Part shown: positions 1 through 7,494 of the stretch, in pieces
How the letters are laid out: every line of letters begins with the position of its first letter
Position numbering within the stretch: the first letter of the stretch is position 1
Source: Casp-actino8 sp046091365
GTDB taxonomy: Bacteria > Actinomycetota > Acidimicrobiia > Acidimicrobiales > Ilumatobacteraceae
Assembly: GCA_046091365.1 (NCBI GenBank)
Contig: JBJTBM010000021.1
Location: 1 to 61,276 of the forward strand
Direction: 5' to 3'
Length of the DNA stretch: 61,276 nt
The notes under the pieces: model-generated
Told to the model about the DNA's origin: nothing
The model's input: only the letters and a program-made list of their open reading frames with translations
Database searches by the model: none
Made by a program: the position numbers and the translations under genes

Positions 1-112
1 ACCCCCCACCGTCAACCCCCTTTCCCCACTTCGCACCATTTTTTTCGCATTCAGATCAGGTGCGCGGTCCGAATCGCTCAAGGTCGGGGGTCCCCGGGGC
101 CGATACCCCCGC

Positions 113-1756
113 GTGCGTTCTGAGACCCCACCGTGCCGTGCCCGCGTCGGGCACCGACTTGCCCGCCTCGCCGTGGTCGCGGGCGTGAGCGTTGCGGTAC
201 CGCTGGTCTCCACGGTGGCCACCCCGGCCGCCAACGCGTCGTCGACCGCGACCCGCACCCTTCCCCGACTTGGTGACCGTGGCGACGGCGTGCGAGCACT
301 GCAGCGAGCACTGATCGCCGCCGGTGTCACCGTGAAGGGCGGCGCCGATGGGGTCTTCGGTCAGAGCACCCTCAGCGCCGTGAAAACGTTCCAAACCGCG
401 CGCGGCCTCGTGCCTTCGGGTGAACTCGACCCCACCACGGCCTTCCTGTTGGGTCTGGAATCGGCGCCGGCACTGCCCAAGCGCGGCGATCGCGGTCCGG
501 CGGTGACCGCTTTGCAAAACGCATTGCTGTCCGCCGGCATCACCGTGACGGGCGGCGTGGACGGCATCTTCGGCGCGGGCACCACCGCGGCGGTGGCGAC
601 GTTCCAAGCCGCGCGCAATCTCGGATCGTCGGGCGTACTCGACGTGGCCACCGGCATCGCCTTGCGCATCGTCCCGGGCACGGGAACCACCCCGTCCACC
701 GCTGCTCCGAGTACGACGACGGTGCCGACCACGCAGGTGCCGAACACGCAGGCGCCGACCACACCGGTGCCGGGCATTCCGGCTCTGAGCGTGGGTCAAC
801 AAGGTGACGCTGTGCGCACGCTGCAACGGGCGCTGTTCGCGGCCGGCATCAAGGTGAACGGCGGAGCCGACGGTGTGTTCGGCGCGGCCACCACGGCGGC
901 CGTGGCGAACTACCAGCGCGCGATGTCCATTGCGGCCACCGGAGTCGTCGACCCGTTGACGGCCCAGTTCCTCGGACTCGTCCCCTCCCCCGCGATGCCC
1001 GTCTTCGGCGACACGGGTCCGGCCGTGATCGATCTGCAGAACCGACTCATCGAAGCGGGAATCACGGTGAAAGGAGGCGCCGACGGCGCGTTCGGGGTCG
1101 CCACCCGGGTGTCGATCCGCGCGTTCCAGACCGCCCGCGCGATCCCCGTCACCGGGAAGATCGACCTGCGCACCGCGGTGCAACTGGGGTTCGTACCGGG
1201 TCTCGTCACGAACCAAGTGCCACCGACCACACCGTCGTCGACAACGTCGTCGACCCCGCCGGTCACGACGACGTCGATCTCGGTGTTTCCCGTGCTCGGT
1301 CCCTGCTGGTTCTCCGACACCTGGGGAGTGCCGCGCGCCGGTGGACGTCGTCACGAGGGTGTCGACATCATCGCGCGCACCGGCCAACCGGTCTACGCCG
1401 TCGTCGACGGCACCATCACGCGCCAGTTCTTCGATCGGCCCGGCTCGTTGGGTGGCAACGCCCTGCGGCTCACCGCCGCCGACGGCACCTACTTTCACTA
1501 CGCCCACCTGTCGGCCTTCGCCGAGGAGGTTGGTCTGGACACCGTTGTCGTCACCGGACAGATCATCGGGTACGTCGGCAGCACGGGTAGCAGTTCGGCC
1601 CCGCACCTTCACTTCGAATACCACCCCGGTGGCGGTGTCGCGGTGAACCCCTACCCCATCGTCAAGGCCGTCGACGCGTGTCGCGCGGCGACACCGCCCA
1701 CCACCGCCACGACGACCACGACGACCGTCGCCCCGAACCCCACCACACCGGCCTGA
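113..1756 (+). CDS. Secreted M23 peptidase with four peptidoglycan-binding repeats
   Basis: Predicted exported murein hydrolase of 547 residues. A basic N-terminus and a hydrophobic stretch (about 17-42, ending A-N-A) look like a Sec signal peptide. Four PG_binding_1-type repeats lie at about 51-114, 121-185, 224-288 and 295-360, as two pairs split by a Thr/Pro-rich linker (190-222). After a second Thr/Ser/Pro linker comes an M23 (LytM) domain at about 400-515. It keeps metal ligands H414 and D418 (HxxxD) and the HLH motif at 498-500, so the zinc site looks intact. A Thr-rich tail ends the protein. The start is GTG with no clear ribosome site. It likely binds and cuts peptidoglycan outside the membrane; the exact bond is unknown. 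It converges on the next gene 8 nt away. Confidence 0.9.
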   Translation: MRSETPPCRARVGHRLARLAVVAGVSVAVPLVSTVATPAANASSTATRTLPRLGDRGDGVRALQRALIAAGVTVKGGADGVFGQSTLSAVKTFQTARGLVPSGELDPTTAFLLGLESAPALPKRGDRGPAVTALQNALLSAGITVTGGVDGIFGAGTTAAVATFQAARNLGSSGVLDVATGIALRIVPGTGTTPSTAAPSTTTVPTTQVPNTQAPTTPVPGIPALSVGQQGDAVRTLQRALFAAGIKVNGGADGVFGAATTAAVANYQRAMSIAATGVVDPLTAQFLGLVPSPAMPVFGDTGPAVIDLQNRLIEAGITVKGGADGAFGVATRVSIRAFQTARAIPVTGKIDLRTAVQLGFVPGLVTNQVPPTTPSSTTSSTPPVTTTSISVFPVLGPCWFSDTWGVPRAGGRRHEGVDIIARTGQPVYAVVDGTITRQFFDRPGSLGGNALRLTAADGTYFHYAHLSAFAEEVGLDTVVVTGQIIGYVGSTGSSSAPHLHFEYHPGGGVAVNPYPIVKAVDACRAATPPTTATTTTTTVAPNPTTPA

Positions 1757-1764
1757 CCCGACCC

Positions 1765-2433
1765 TCAGACGGCGCTCAGCACCGTCGCGAGGGCCGCGGC
1801 GAGTCGCTCGGTGTCGACTGGCCGATCGAATGAGTACCCGTCATGGGCGACGGCCTCGACCGTGAGCGCGTCATCGCGGAACACGTCGACGAACGCCGCC
1901 GGCTCCCAGTGCAACGACACGGCACACTGGAACCGCGCCCAGTCCTTCGTGCGGCGCTGGCTGACGCCGAGCACCTTGCGACCCAGCGAATCGAAGATCT
2001 CACCGGGACCCCGACCGGCGAAACACACGAGACGCGACCACTCACTGGCCACCATCGCCCCCCGATGCAACGTGAAGTGATCGACGATGTCGCACTCCTG
2101 CATGGCCTCGAGCCACCGTTCACCGACCCACTCCGACGCACGACCGACGTCGACGTTCCAGGCGCGATGGCTCGCCGGCAGGATCACATCGGCCCACAAG
2201 GTGTGTTGGCTCGACACGAACACCGCCCCCCCACCACTGCGGCGCTCGACGACCTCGATGCCACGTTCGCGACACCGGTCCGTTCGTACGAGGTCGACGC
2301 TCTGCGTGGAACCGAGCACCAACGCCGGTCGGGACGGTTCACACCACCACAACCGCACGTCGTCACTCCGGTCGACCGCGCGACCGTGGAACTCGGCGGC
2401 CGACGCCGGGCCGGGTCGGTCGACTCGCAACAT
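1765..2433 (-). CDS. Lipoate-protein ligase A-like protein
   Basis: Protein of 222 residues of the BPL/LplA fold. The RRSGGGAV motif at 64-71 matches the lipoyl-binding loop of the family, and K153 in a GRKVLG context sits where LplA-type enzymes have their catalytic lysine. A WARFQ segment follows. Family members attach lipoate or octanoate to E2 and GcvH domains. At 222 residues it is shorter than E. coli LplA and lacks its C-terminal accessory domain, so it could be a ligase, an octanoyltransferase (LipM-like) or a relaxed homologue. It is the last gene of an operon, 4 nt after the HNH gene. Confidence 0.75.
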   Translation of the reverse strand: MLRVDRPGPASAAEFHGRAVDRSDDVRLWWCEPSRPALVLGSTQSVDLVRTDRCRERGIEVVERRSGGGAVFVSSQHTLWADVILPASHRAWNVDVGRASEWVGERWLEAMQECDIVDHFTLHRGAMVASEWSRLVCFAGRGPGEIFDSLGRKVLGVSQRRTKDWARFQCAVSLHWEPAAFVDVFRDDALTVEAVAHDGYSFDRPVDTERLAAALATVLSAV

Positions 2434-2437
2434 GGGC

Positions 2438-2935
2438 TCAGGATGCCCGGGCGAGATACGGCTTCCACGCCTCCGGGACGCGCGTCACGGCGATCGTCAC
2501 CCACGCCAGCTCGCGCGGGGCGTGCGGTTGCTGGGTGAGCCGCATACCGGCCTCGTCGGGGGTGCGATCGCGCTTGTAGAGATTGCACCGACGACACGCC
2601 GAGGCGACGTTCTCCCAAACATGTTGACCACCCCGCGAGCGCGGCATCACGTGATCGATCGAATCGGCCTCGGCACCGCAATACTGGCAGCGATGCTCGT
2701 CACGAGCGAACACCGCTCGACGCGACAACGCGGTGCGTCGGTGGTATGGGACTTTCACCATGTACCGCAAGCGGATCACGAGCGGGTTGGGGACCGCGAG
2801 GCTCTCCGAGCGCAGGAGCGTGCCGTCGTGTTCGACGACCTCAGCTTTGTCGTCGAGGACCAGACAGGCGGCGCGGCGCGCGGGCACGACGCTCAGCGGC
2901 TCGTACGAGGCGTTGAGCACGAGCGCGCTGCGCAT
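2438..2935 (-). CDS. HNH endonuclease family protein
   Basis: Protein of 165 residues. The N-terminal part (1-30, LVLNASYEPLSVV) is typical of the small actinobacterial HNH proteins. The nuclease core has paired zinc cysteines C83/C86 and C114/C117, the D94-H95 pair and N109 within the ENV segment, so the HNH active site looks complete. No partner methylase or specificity domain is nearby, so this is probably not a restriction enzyme. Its cellular role is not known. It lies 38 nt downstream of the 88-residue gene and 4 nt upstream of the lipoate-ligase-like gene, in the same minus-strand transcript. Confidence 0.8.
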   Translation of the reverse strand: MRSALVLNASYEPLSVVPARRAACLVLDDKAEVVEHDGTLLRSESLAVPNPLVIRLRYMVKVPYHRRTALSRRAVFARDEHRCQYCGAEADSIDHVMPRSRGGQHVWENVASACRRCNLYKRDRTPDEAGMRLTQQPHAPRELAWVTIAVTRVPEAWKPYLARAS

Positions 2936-2973
2936 GGGTCAGACAACCCTTCGCCGTCGTCTCGACGACCCGT

Positions 2974-3240
2974 TCATCGCGCCGCGTCCCACTGTCGCAC
3001 CCATCGCAGGTATTTCAGCACATCGGCGACACTCGGGAGCGCCGCATCACCTCCGTATTGCGTCTGCAGGCGAAAGCGGGCGTACGAGGCGCTGGGAATC
3101 GGCAGGAACGGCGGGCGTCGCCACCAACCCGACGGCGCCAACCGGCGCACGACCCGCACGGCCACGGACCAGTAGGCCGGACGGGCCACCACCCCCACGA
3201 CGACGCGTGCGTACGCGGACCCGCGAGCCAGTCGACTCAT
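2974..3240 (-). CDS. Small basic conserved-looking protein, 88 aa, coupled to acyl-CoA dehydrogenase
   Basis: Unrecognised protein of 88 residues, rich in Arg, Trp, Tyr and Val. A hydrophobic patch (about 10-30) may sit on or in the membrane. The C-terminal half (about 57-86) contains an LQTQYGGD segment and a VADVLKYLRW segment suggesting helices. It is supported as a gene by its ATGA overlap with the stop of the upstream acyl-CoA dehydrogenase (3237-3240), by co-direction with the genes on both sides and by filling the gap between them. Function cannot be assigned. Translational coupling suggests that it is made in step with the dehydrogenase. Confidence 0.6.
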   Translation of the reverse strand: MSRLARGSAYARVVVGVVARPAYWSVAVRVVRRLAPSGWWRRPPFLPIPSASYARFRLQTQYGGDAALPSVADVLKYLRWVRQWDAAR

Positions 3241-4457
3241 GTCGGTCGGGGCTCCTTGGGCAGGCCGAGAACCATCTCGCCGATGATGTTCGACTGGATC
3301 TGCGACGAGCCCGCGTAGATGGTTCCGGCTCGCGCGTTGAGAAACGCCCCGACCCAACTCCCCGACGAGTTCGGTGCGGAGCGATCGTCGGGCTGGAAGG
3401 AGTTGGTGGGCTTGCGACCCTCGGGCACGAGCGCGGCGGCGCCGAGAATGTCGAGCGAGAGTTCGGTGACCTCTTTGTGATACTCGCTCCAGTAGCGCTT
3501 GAAGATTCCACCGTCGGGCCCGGGGTGATGGCCCGCCAGGAACTTGGTGAGGGTCCGCAGGCCGAGGTAGCGCATGATCTGTACCTTCGAGTACGCCCAG
3601 GCCAATCGTTGACGGACCCGGGGATCCTGGTCGACATCGCACTCCTTGGCGAGCAACAACAGGCGGTCGAGTTCGGCCTGGAACCGCACCGGTACGGTGG
3701 CTGCGCCCTCGCCCCGTTCGTAACCGAGAAGCGTCATGGCCACCGCCCACCCGTTGTTCACACCACCGACGACGTTGTCCTTCGGGCACACGGCGTCGGT
3801 GTAGAAGACCTCGTTGAACTCGCTCTCCCCGCTGATCATCTTGATCGGCCGGACCTCGACGCCCGGTTGGCGCATGTCGACGAGCAGGAACGAAATGCCC
3901 TTGTGCTTGGGGGCATCGGGGTCGGTGCGCGCGAGAGTGAAGATGTGATCGGCGAGGTGCCCCGCCGAGGTCCAGATCTTCTGGCCGTTGAGCACCCACT
4001 GGTCGCCGTCGAGGACCGCGCGCAGTCCGAGGTTGCCGAGGTCGCTTCCGGCGTTGGGCTCGCTGTATCCCTGACACCAGATGTCCTCGTTCGACAGGAT
4101 GCGCGGGAGATAGTGACGCTTTTGTTCCTCGGTACCCCAACGCAACAGGGTGTTCCCCAACATGGTGATGCCGAAGCCGTCGTTCGGCCCCCCGGTGGGA
4201 ACCCCGGCCTTGGCGAATTCCTCGGCCACGATCACCTGCTCGAGCGCCGACATGCCCCCGCCGCCGTACTCGGCGGGCCAACCCGGGGCCAGATAGCCCT
4301 CGCGATGCAACACGCGGCGCCAGCTCATCACCCATTCGTGCGTCTCGTCGGCCCCGAGCATGCCGATACCACGCCAATCGCCGGGCAGGTTGGCCGACAG
4401 GAACGATCGAACGCGTTCACGGAAGGTCTCGACGGAGGGTTCGTACGTGGGGCGCAT
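3237..4457 (-). CDS. Acyl-CoA dehydrogenase family protein
   Basis: FAD-dependent dehydrogenase of 406 residues, the usual family length. The N-terminal helical domain (about 1-120) includes LAPGWPAEYGGGG. The middle domain has the CQGYSEPNAGSDL segment and a WTS motif (QKIWTSAGH) that contacts flavin in this family. The C-terminal helical domain (about 240-400) ends with GSSQIQSNIIGE. It would oxidise an acyl-CoA at the alpha-beta position; the chain length or steroid side-chain specificity cannot be read. It is first in an operon with the 88-aa, HNH and lipoate-ligase-like genes. A TAGTTT box 7 nt before the ATG predicts a leaderless mRNA. Confidence 0.9.
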   Translation of the reverse strand: MRPTYEPSVETFRERVRSFLSANLPGDWRGIGMLGADETHEWVMSWRRVLHREGYLAPGWPAEYGGGGMSALEQVIVAEEFAKAGVPTGGPNDGFGITMLGNTLLRWGTEEQKRHYLPRILSNEDIWCQGYSEPNAGSDLGNLGLRAVLDGDQWVLNGQKIWTSAGHLADHIFTLARTDPDAPKHKGISFLLVDMRQPGVEVRPIKMISGESEFNEVFYTDAVCPKDNVVGGVNNGWAVAMTLLGYERGEGAATVPVRFQAELDRLLLLAKECDVDQDPRVRQRLAWAYSKVQIMRYLGLRTLTKFLAGHHPGPDGGIFKRYWSEYHKEVTELSLDILGAAALVPEGRKPTNSFQPDDRSAPNSSGSWVGAFLNARAGTIYAGSSQIQSNIIGEMVLGLPKEPRPT

Positions 4458-4464
4458 GGAGTCG

Positions 4465-4470
4465 AAACTA
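4465..4470 (-). promoter_or_regulatory. -10 box, leaderless promoter of acyl-CoA dehydrogenase operon
   Basis: TAGTTT on the minus strand, followed by 7 nt and then the ATG at 4457. The predicted transcription start falls on or next to the start codon. No ribosome-binding site lies between them. Confidence 0.55.
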
Positions 4471-4478
4471 GACCGAAC

Positions 4479-5333
4479 CTAGACGAGAAACCGCAATGCC
4501 ACGGCCGCCGCGCCGATCAGGGCGGAGTCTCCACCGTCGCGGCACGGCACGATCGTGAGCCCACGGGTGAAACCGATCCGTGAACGAGCGGAGAATTCAT
4601 GTTGGGCGGCCGCGAAGAACGGCTCGCCCCACCCGAGCGCGACGCTTCCACCCACGACAACCACCCGGATGTCGCACAGGGCCGCGACCGAGGCGGTGGC
4701 GCGACCCAACAGTCGGCCGTTGCGCTCCACGAGTCCGGATGTCGCGTAACTGGGTGCGCGTCCGGTTTCGAGTTCCACCGCTACACCGCTGATGTAGGTC
4801 TCGAGACAGTCGAAACCGCCACATCGACACGGGCGGCATTCGTTGCCCACGATGACGTGCCCCACATGGCCGGCGTTTCCGTCATCACCGTCGACGAGCA
4901 CTCCACCCGACACGATGCCCGATCCGACGCCGGTGCCGACAATGACCGCCATGAAGTCCGACTCCCCGACTGCGGCCCCCAACCATCCCTCCGCCAATGC
5001 CAGGGCCTTGGCATCGTTGTCGACGTGCACCGGCAGTCCGGTCGCCTCTTCGACCGCGGCACGAAGGGCGAAATCGCGCCACGCCGGGATGTGCAGAGGT
5101 GACACCCGTTCGCTGCGCATCGCCATCGGTCCGCCGCACGCCACACCACAGGCCACAAGTCGCACCTCGGACGTGGCCGCCGTGACCCGACCCATCAACG
5201 CCCGCAGAGTGGGCCAGGGGTCGCGCGTCGGAGTAGGAATACGGTCTCGTCGCACGATGGTTCCGTCGACCGCCACCACCCCGACGGCCAACTTGGTTCC
5301 GCCGATGTCGACCGCCAGCACCGCATCCCGCAC
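4479..5333 (-). CDS. ROK-family sugar kinase (glucokinase-like)
   Basis: Protein of 284 residues with the ROK ATP-binding motif DIGGTK at 9-14, the catalytic aspartate of the VDNDA motif (D107), GTGVGSG at 133-139 and a cysteine-rich zinc motif (C166, C169, C171, C176). Family members phosphorylate hexoses such as glucose, N-acetylglucosamine or N-acetylmannosamine, or act as repressors; no DNA-binding domain is present here, so a kinase is likely. The zinc motif reads CRCGGFDC, with Asp where the consensus has Gly. Start is GTG, 6 nt after a TACCGT box. It is divergent from the MoxR operon. A second ROK gene lies at 19535-20467. Confidence 0.8.
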   Translation of the reverse strand: MRDAVLAVDIGGTKLAVGVVAVDGTIVRRDRIPTPTRDPWPTLRALMGRVTAATSEVRLVACGVACGGPMAMRSERVSPLHIPAWRDFALRAAVEEATGLPVHVDNDAKALALAEGWLGAAVGESDFMAVIVGTGVGSGIVSGGVLVDGDDGNAGHVGHVIVGNECRPCRCGGFDCLETYISGVAVELETGRAPSYATSGLVERNGRLLGRATASVAALCDIRVVVVGGSVALGWGEPFFAAAQHEFSARSRIGFTRGLTIVPCRDGGDSALIGAAAVALRFLV

Positions 5334-5339
5334 GACACC

Positions 5340-5345
5340 ACGGTA
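5340..5345 (-). promoter_or_regulatory. -10 box, leaderless promoter of ROK kinase
   Basis: TACCGT on the minus strand, 6 nt before the GTG start at 5333. It is divergent from the MoxR promoter 50 nt away. Confidence 0.5.
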
Positions 5346-5394
5346 TCTCCGGTCGCTTCGGGTTGCCCGCCGTCCTGCGTCGTGTCACACCCTC

Positions 5395-5400
5395 TAGCGT
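5395..5400 (+). promoter_or_regulatory. -10 box, leaderless promoter of MoxR-DUF58-transglutaminase operon
   Basis: TAGCGT followed by 7 nt and the ATG at 5408. This spacing is the reason for choosing ATG 5408 over the upstream TTG 5363 and GTG 5399. Confidence 0.55.
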
Positions 5401-5407
5401 GTCGGAG

Positions 5408-6352
5408 ATGAGTTCCTCCAGATCATTCGCCGGAATGTTCGATTCGATCGTCGACAACGTCGGAATCGTTTTGCGCGGGAAGCGCCCGGTGATCGAACTC
5501 GCGGTCGTCGGTCTGCTGTCCGACGGCCATCTGCTCATCGAGGACGTACCAGGCGTGGGCAAGACCAGCCTCGCCAAGGCGTTGGCCGCATCGATCGACT
5601 GCGCCTGGCAACGCGTGCAGTTCACGCCCGATCTGCTACCGGCCGACGTGGTGGGAGCATCGATGTGGAGTCGCGAACGTGAGCAGTTCGACTTCCTCCC
5701 CGGACCCATCTTCACGAACATCGTGCTCGCCGACGAGAGCAACCGGGCCTCACCCAAGACACAATCGGCGCTCCTCGAGGCGATGGAGGAACGGCAGGTC
5801 ACGGTCGACGGCGCGAGTCGACCGCTTCCCCGGCCGTTCTTCGTCATCGCCACCCAGAACCCCGTCGAGCACGAGGGGACGTACCAGCTTCCCGAGAGCC
5901 AACTCGACCGATTCCTCATGCGCATCTCCATCGGGTACCCCGACCGTCGCTCCGAGTTCGACATCACCGACCCGAATCCGCCGGGAGACACCAAAATCTC
6001 GTCGGTGGTGGGCTCCGACGAGGTCGCCATGATGATCGAGGCGACCGAACGGGTGAGAATGGTCGACGCGGTGCGCGAGTACATCGTCGATATCGCCCAC
6101 GCCAGCCGACGCCACTCCGGTCTCGCGCTCGGATTGTCGCCGCGTGCGACCGTGCAACTGGCTCGCGCCACCCGGGCGCTGGCGGCCTCGCGCGGTCGCG
6201 ACTACGCGACACCCGACGACGTCAAGGAACTCGCTCCGGCGACGCTGGCCCATCGCGTGATGGTGCGCCACGACGCCGCCGCGCGCGGGCTCTCGGCCGG
6301 CGATGCGATCAACGAGATCGTCGCCTCGGTGGCTGCTCCGTCGGGGCGCTGA
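5408..6352 (+). CDS. MoxR-type AAA ATPase
   Basis: ATPase of 314 residues. Walker A is at about 47-54 (VPGVGKTS) and Walker B at about 106-109 (LADE); the usual ADEINRA here reads ADESNRA. Sensor 1 is the ATQNP segment, and the QLPESQLDRF segment is characteristic of MoxR. MoxR ATPases act as chaperones or metal-insertion factors for partner proteins, often VWA or DUF58 proteins. It is the first gene of a three-gene operon with a DUF58 protein (2-nt gap) and a transglutaminase-like membrane protein, a common actinobacterial arrangement. Confidence 0.9.
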   Translation: MSSSRSFAGMFDSIVDNVGIVLRGKRPVIELAVVGLLSDGHLLIEDVPGVGKTSLAKALAASIDCAWQRVQFTPDLLPADVVGASMWSREREQFDFLPGPIFTNIVLADESNRASPKTQSALLEAMEERQVTVDGASRPLPRPFFVIATQNPVEHEGTYQLPESQLDRFLMRISIGYPDRRSEFDITDPNPPGDTKISSVVGSDEVAMMIEATERVRMVDAVREYIVDIAHASRRHSGLALGLSPRATVQLARATRALAASRGRDYATPDDVKELAPATLAHRVMVRHDAAARGLSAGDAINEIVASVAAPSGR

Positions 6353-6354
6353 CC

Positions 6355-7494
6355 GTGCCGACGCGGGCGGCGTTGACATCGATCGTGTTCGGGGTGATCG
6401 CCGCCGTCACCGGACGTCTCCTCGGCCTCGTCGAACTCTTCGTGGTCGCCACCGGGTTGTTCCTGGCGCCGATGCTCGCATGGTGCGTGGTGCGACTGCC
6501 CCGTGCGACCCCGGTGGTCGAGCGACACCCGACTCCGGCTCGGCCGACCGTCGGCGACAAGGTCACCGTCGACATCGACCTGACCTTCGAGGGTGGTTCG
6601 GCACCGGTCATCGTGCACGAACGCCTCGGACCCGACACCACCGCGTCCGCGACCCTGCCCCGGATGCGAAACGGCTCCCATCGACGATTCAACCTGCACG
6701 TCACCGCCGACCGTCGAGGAGTCATCGACATCGGACCCACCTCGCTCGAACACCGTGACCCCCTCGGCCTGTGTGCTCGGGTCACGACGGTGGCCCCCGC
6801 TCGACGACTCCTCGTTCGACCGGCCCGGGTGCCGGTGACCTCCCCCTCCTTGAACGACGCCGACGGCGTGCTGATCGACGCTCTCCACAAGGTACGCAGC
6901 CTCGCTCCGAGCGACAACGACTTCCGGGGCGTGCGTTCGTACCGACCCGGCGACGACGTCCGTCGGGTCAACTGGCGCGCGTCAGCGCGACGCGACACCG
7001 TGCTCGTCAACGATTTCGAACCGGTGCGCCGTGTCGAACTACAGGTGTTGCTCGACACCGAACGAACGCGCCACACCGGGGAGTCCTTCGAGTTGGCGGT
7101 CAGCATCGCAGCCTCGCTCGTCGACGTCTCGGGATCCACCGATTGCTCGACGCGGCTCGCGATCGGTCGGCACCCCGGTGGCGACGACCAATCATCGGCC
7201 CTCGACCAACTCGCACTCGTCGGCCCGGGATCGGCGAACGCGTGCGTCGCGGTCGATCCCCGTGATCCGACGGCGGTGGTCGCGCGCGTGGTGATCACCG
7301 GTCGGGTCGACGCCTCGTTCACGGCCCAGCTCGACGGCCTGAGACCACGACCAGGCGTCGGTCTCGTGATCGCCACCGCCGATTCGGTCGAGCCGGTGCC
7401 ATCACCCTGGCTCACAACGGAGTGTTTGAGCCTGTCGACATTCGCCGACGTCTGGAGTCGTTTCGTGCGACCGCGCCGACGGGGATCGAGGTGA
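6355..7494 (+). CDS. DUF58 domain protein
   Basis: Protein of 379 residues starting at GTG, 2 nt after the MoxR stop. Two hydrophobic helices at about 5-45 anchor it in the membrane. A beta-rich region (about 55-150) follows, then the DUF58 signature at about 185-215 (RSYRPGDDVRRVNW and nearby), and a C-terminal region resembling a von Willebrand A fold with the VLLDTE segment. DUF58 proteins pair with MoxR ATPases and transglutaminase-like proteins; their biochemical role is poorly known. Its last codons overlap the next gene (GTGA at 7491-7494). Confidence 0.85.
   Translation: MPTRAALTSIVFGVIAAVTGRLLGLVELFVVATGLFLAPMLAWCVVRLPRATPVVERHPTPARPTVGDKVTVDIDLTFEGGSAPVIVHERLGPDTTASATLPRMRNGSHRRFNLHVTADRRGVIDIGPTSLEHRDPLGLCARVTTVAPARRLLVRPARVPVTSPSLNDADGVLIDALHKVRSLAPSDNDFRGVRSYRPGDDVRRVNWRASARRDTVLVNDFEPVRRVELQVLLDTERTRHTGESFELAVSIAASLVDVSGSTDCSTRLAIGRHPGGDDQSSALDQLALVGPGSANACVAVDPRDPTAVVARVVITGRVDASFTAQLDGLRPRPGVGLVIATADSVEPVPSPWLTTECLSLSTFADVWSRFVRPRRRGSR

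Noticed and set aside
1..112. Upstream region of the M23 gene with a T-run at about 39-46
   Set aside because: No stem precedes the T-run within the window, and no convincing promoter boxes were found.
56..1624. Long open frame on the minus strand opposite the M23 peptidase
   Set aside because: It has Arg/Gly/His-rich low-complexity translation with no domain. It mirrors a well-supported gene, as is usual for GC-rich antisense frames.
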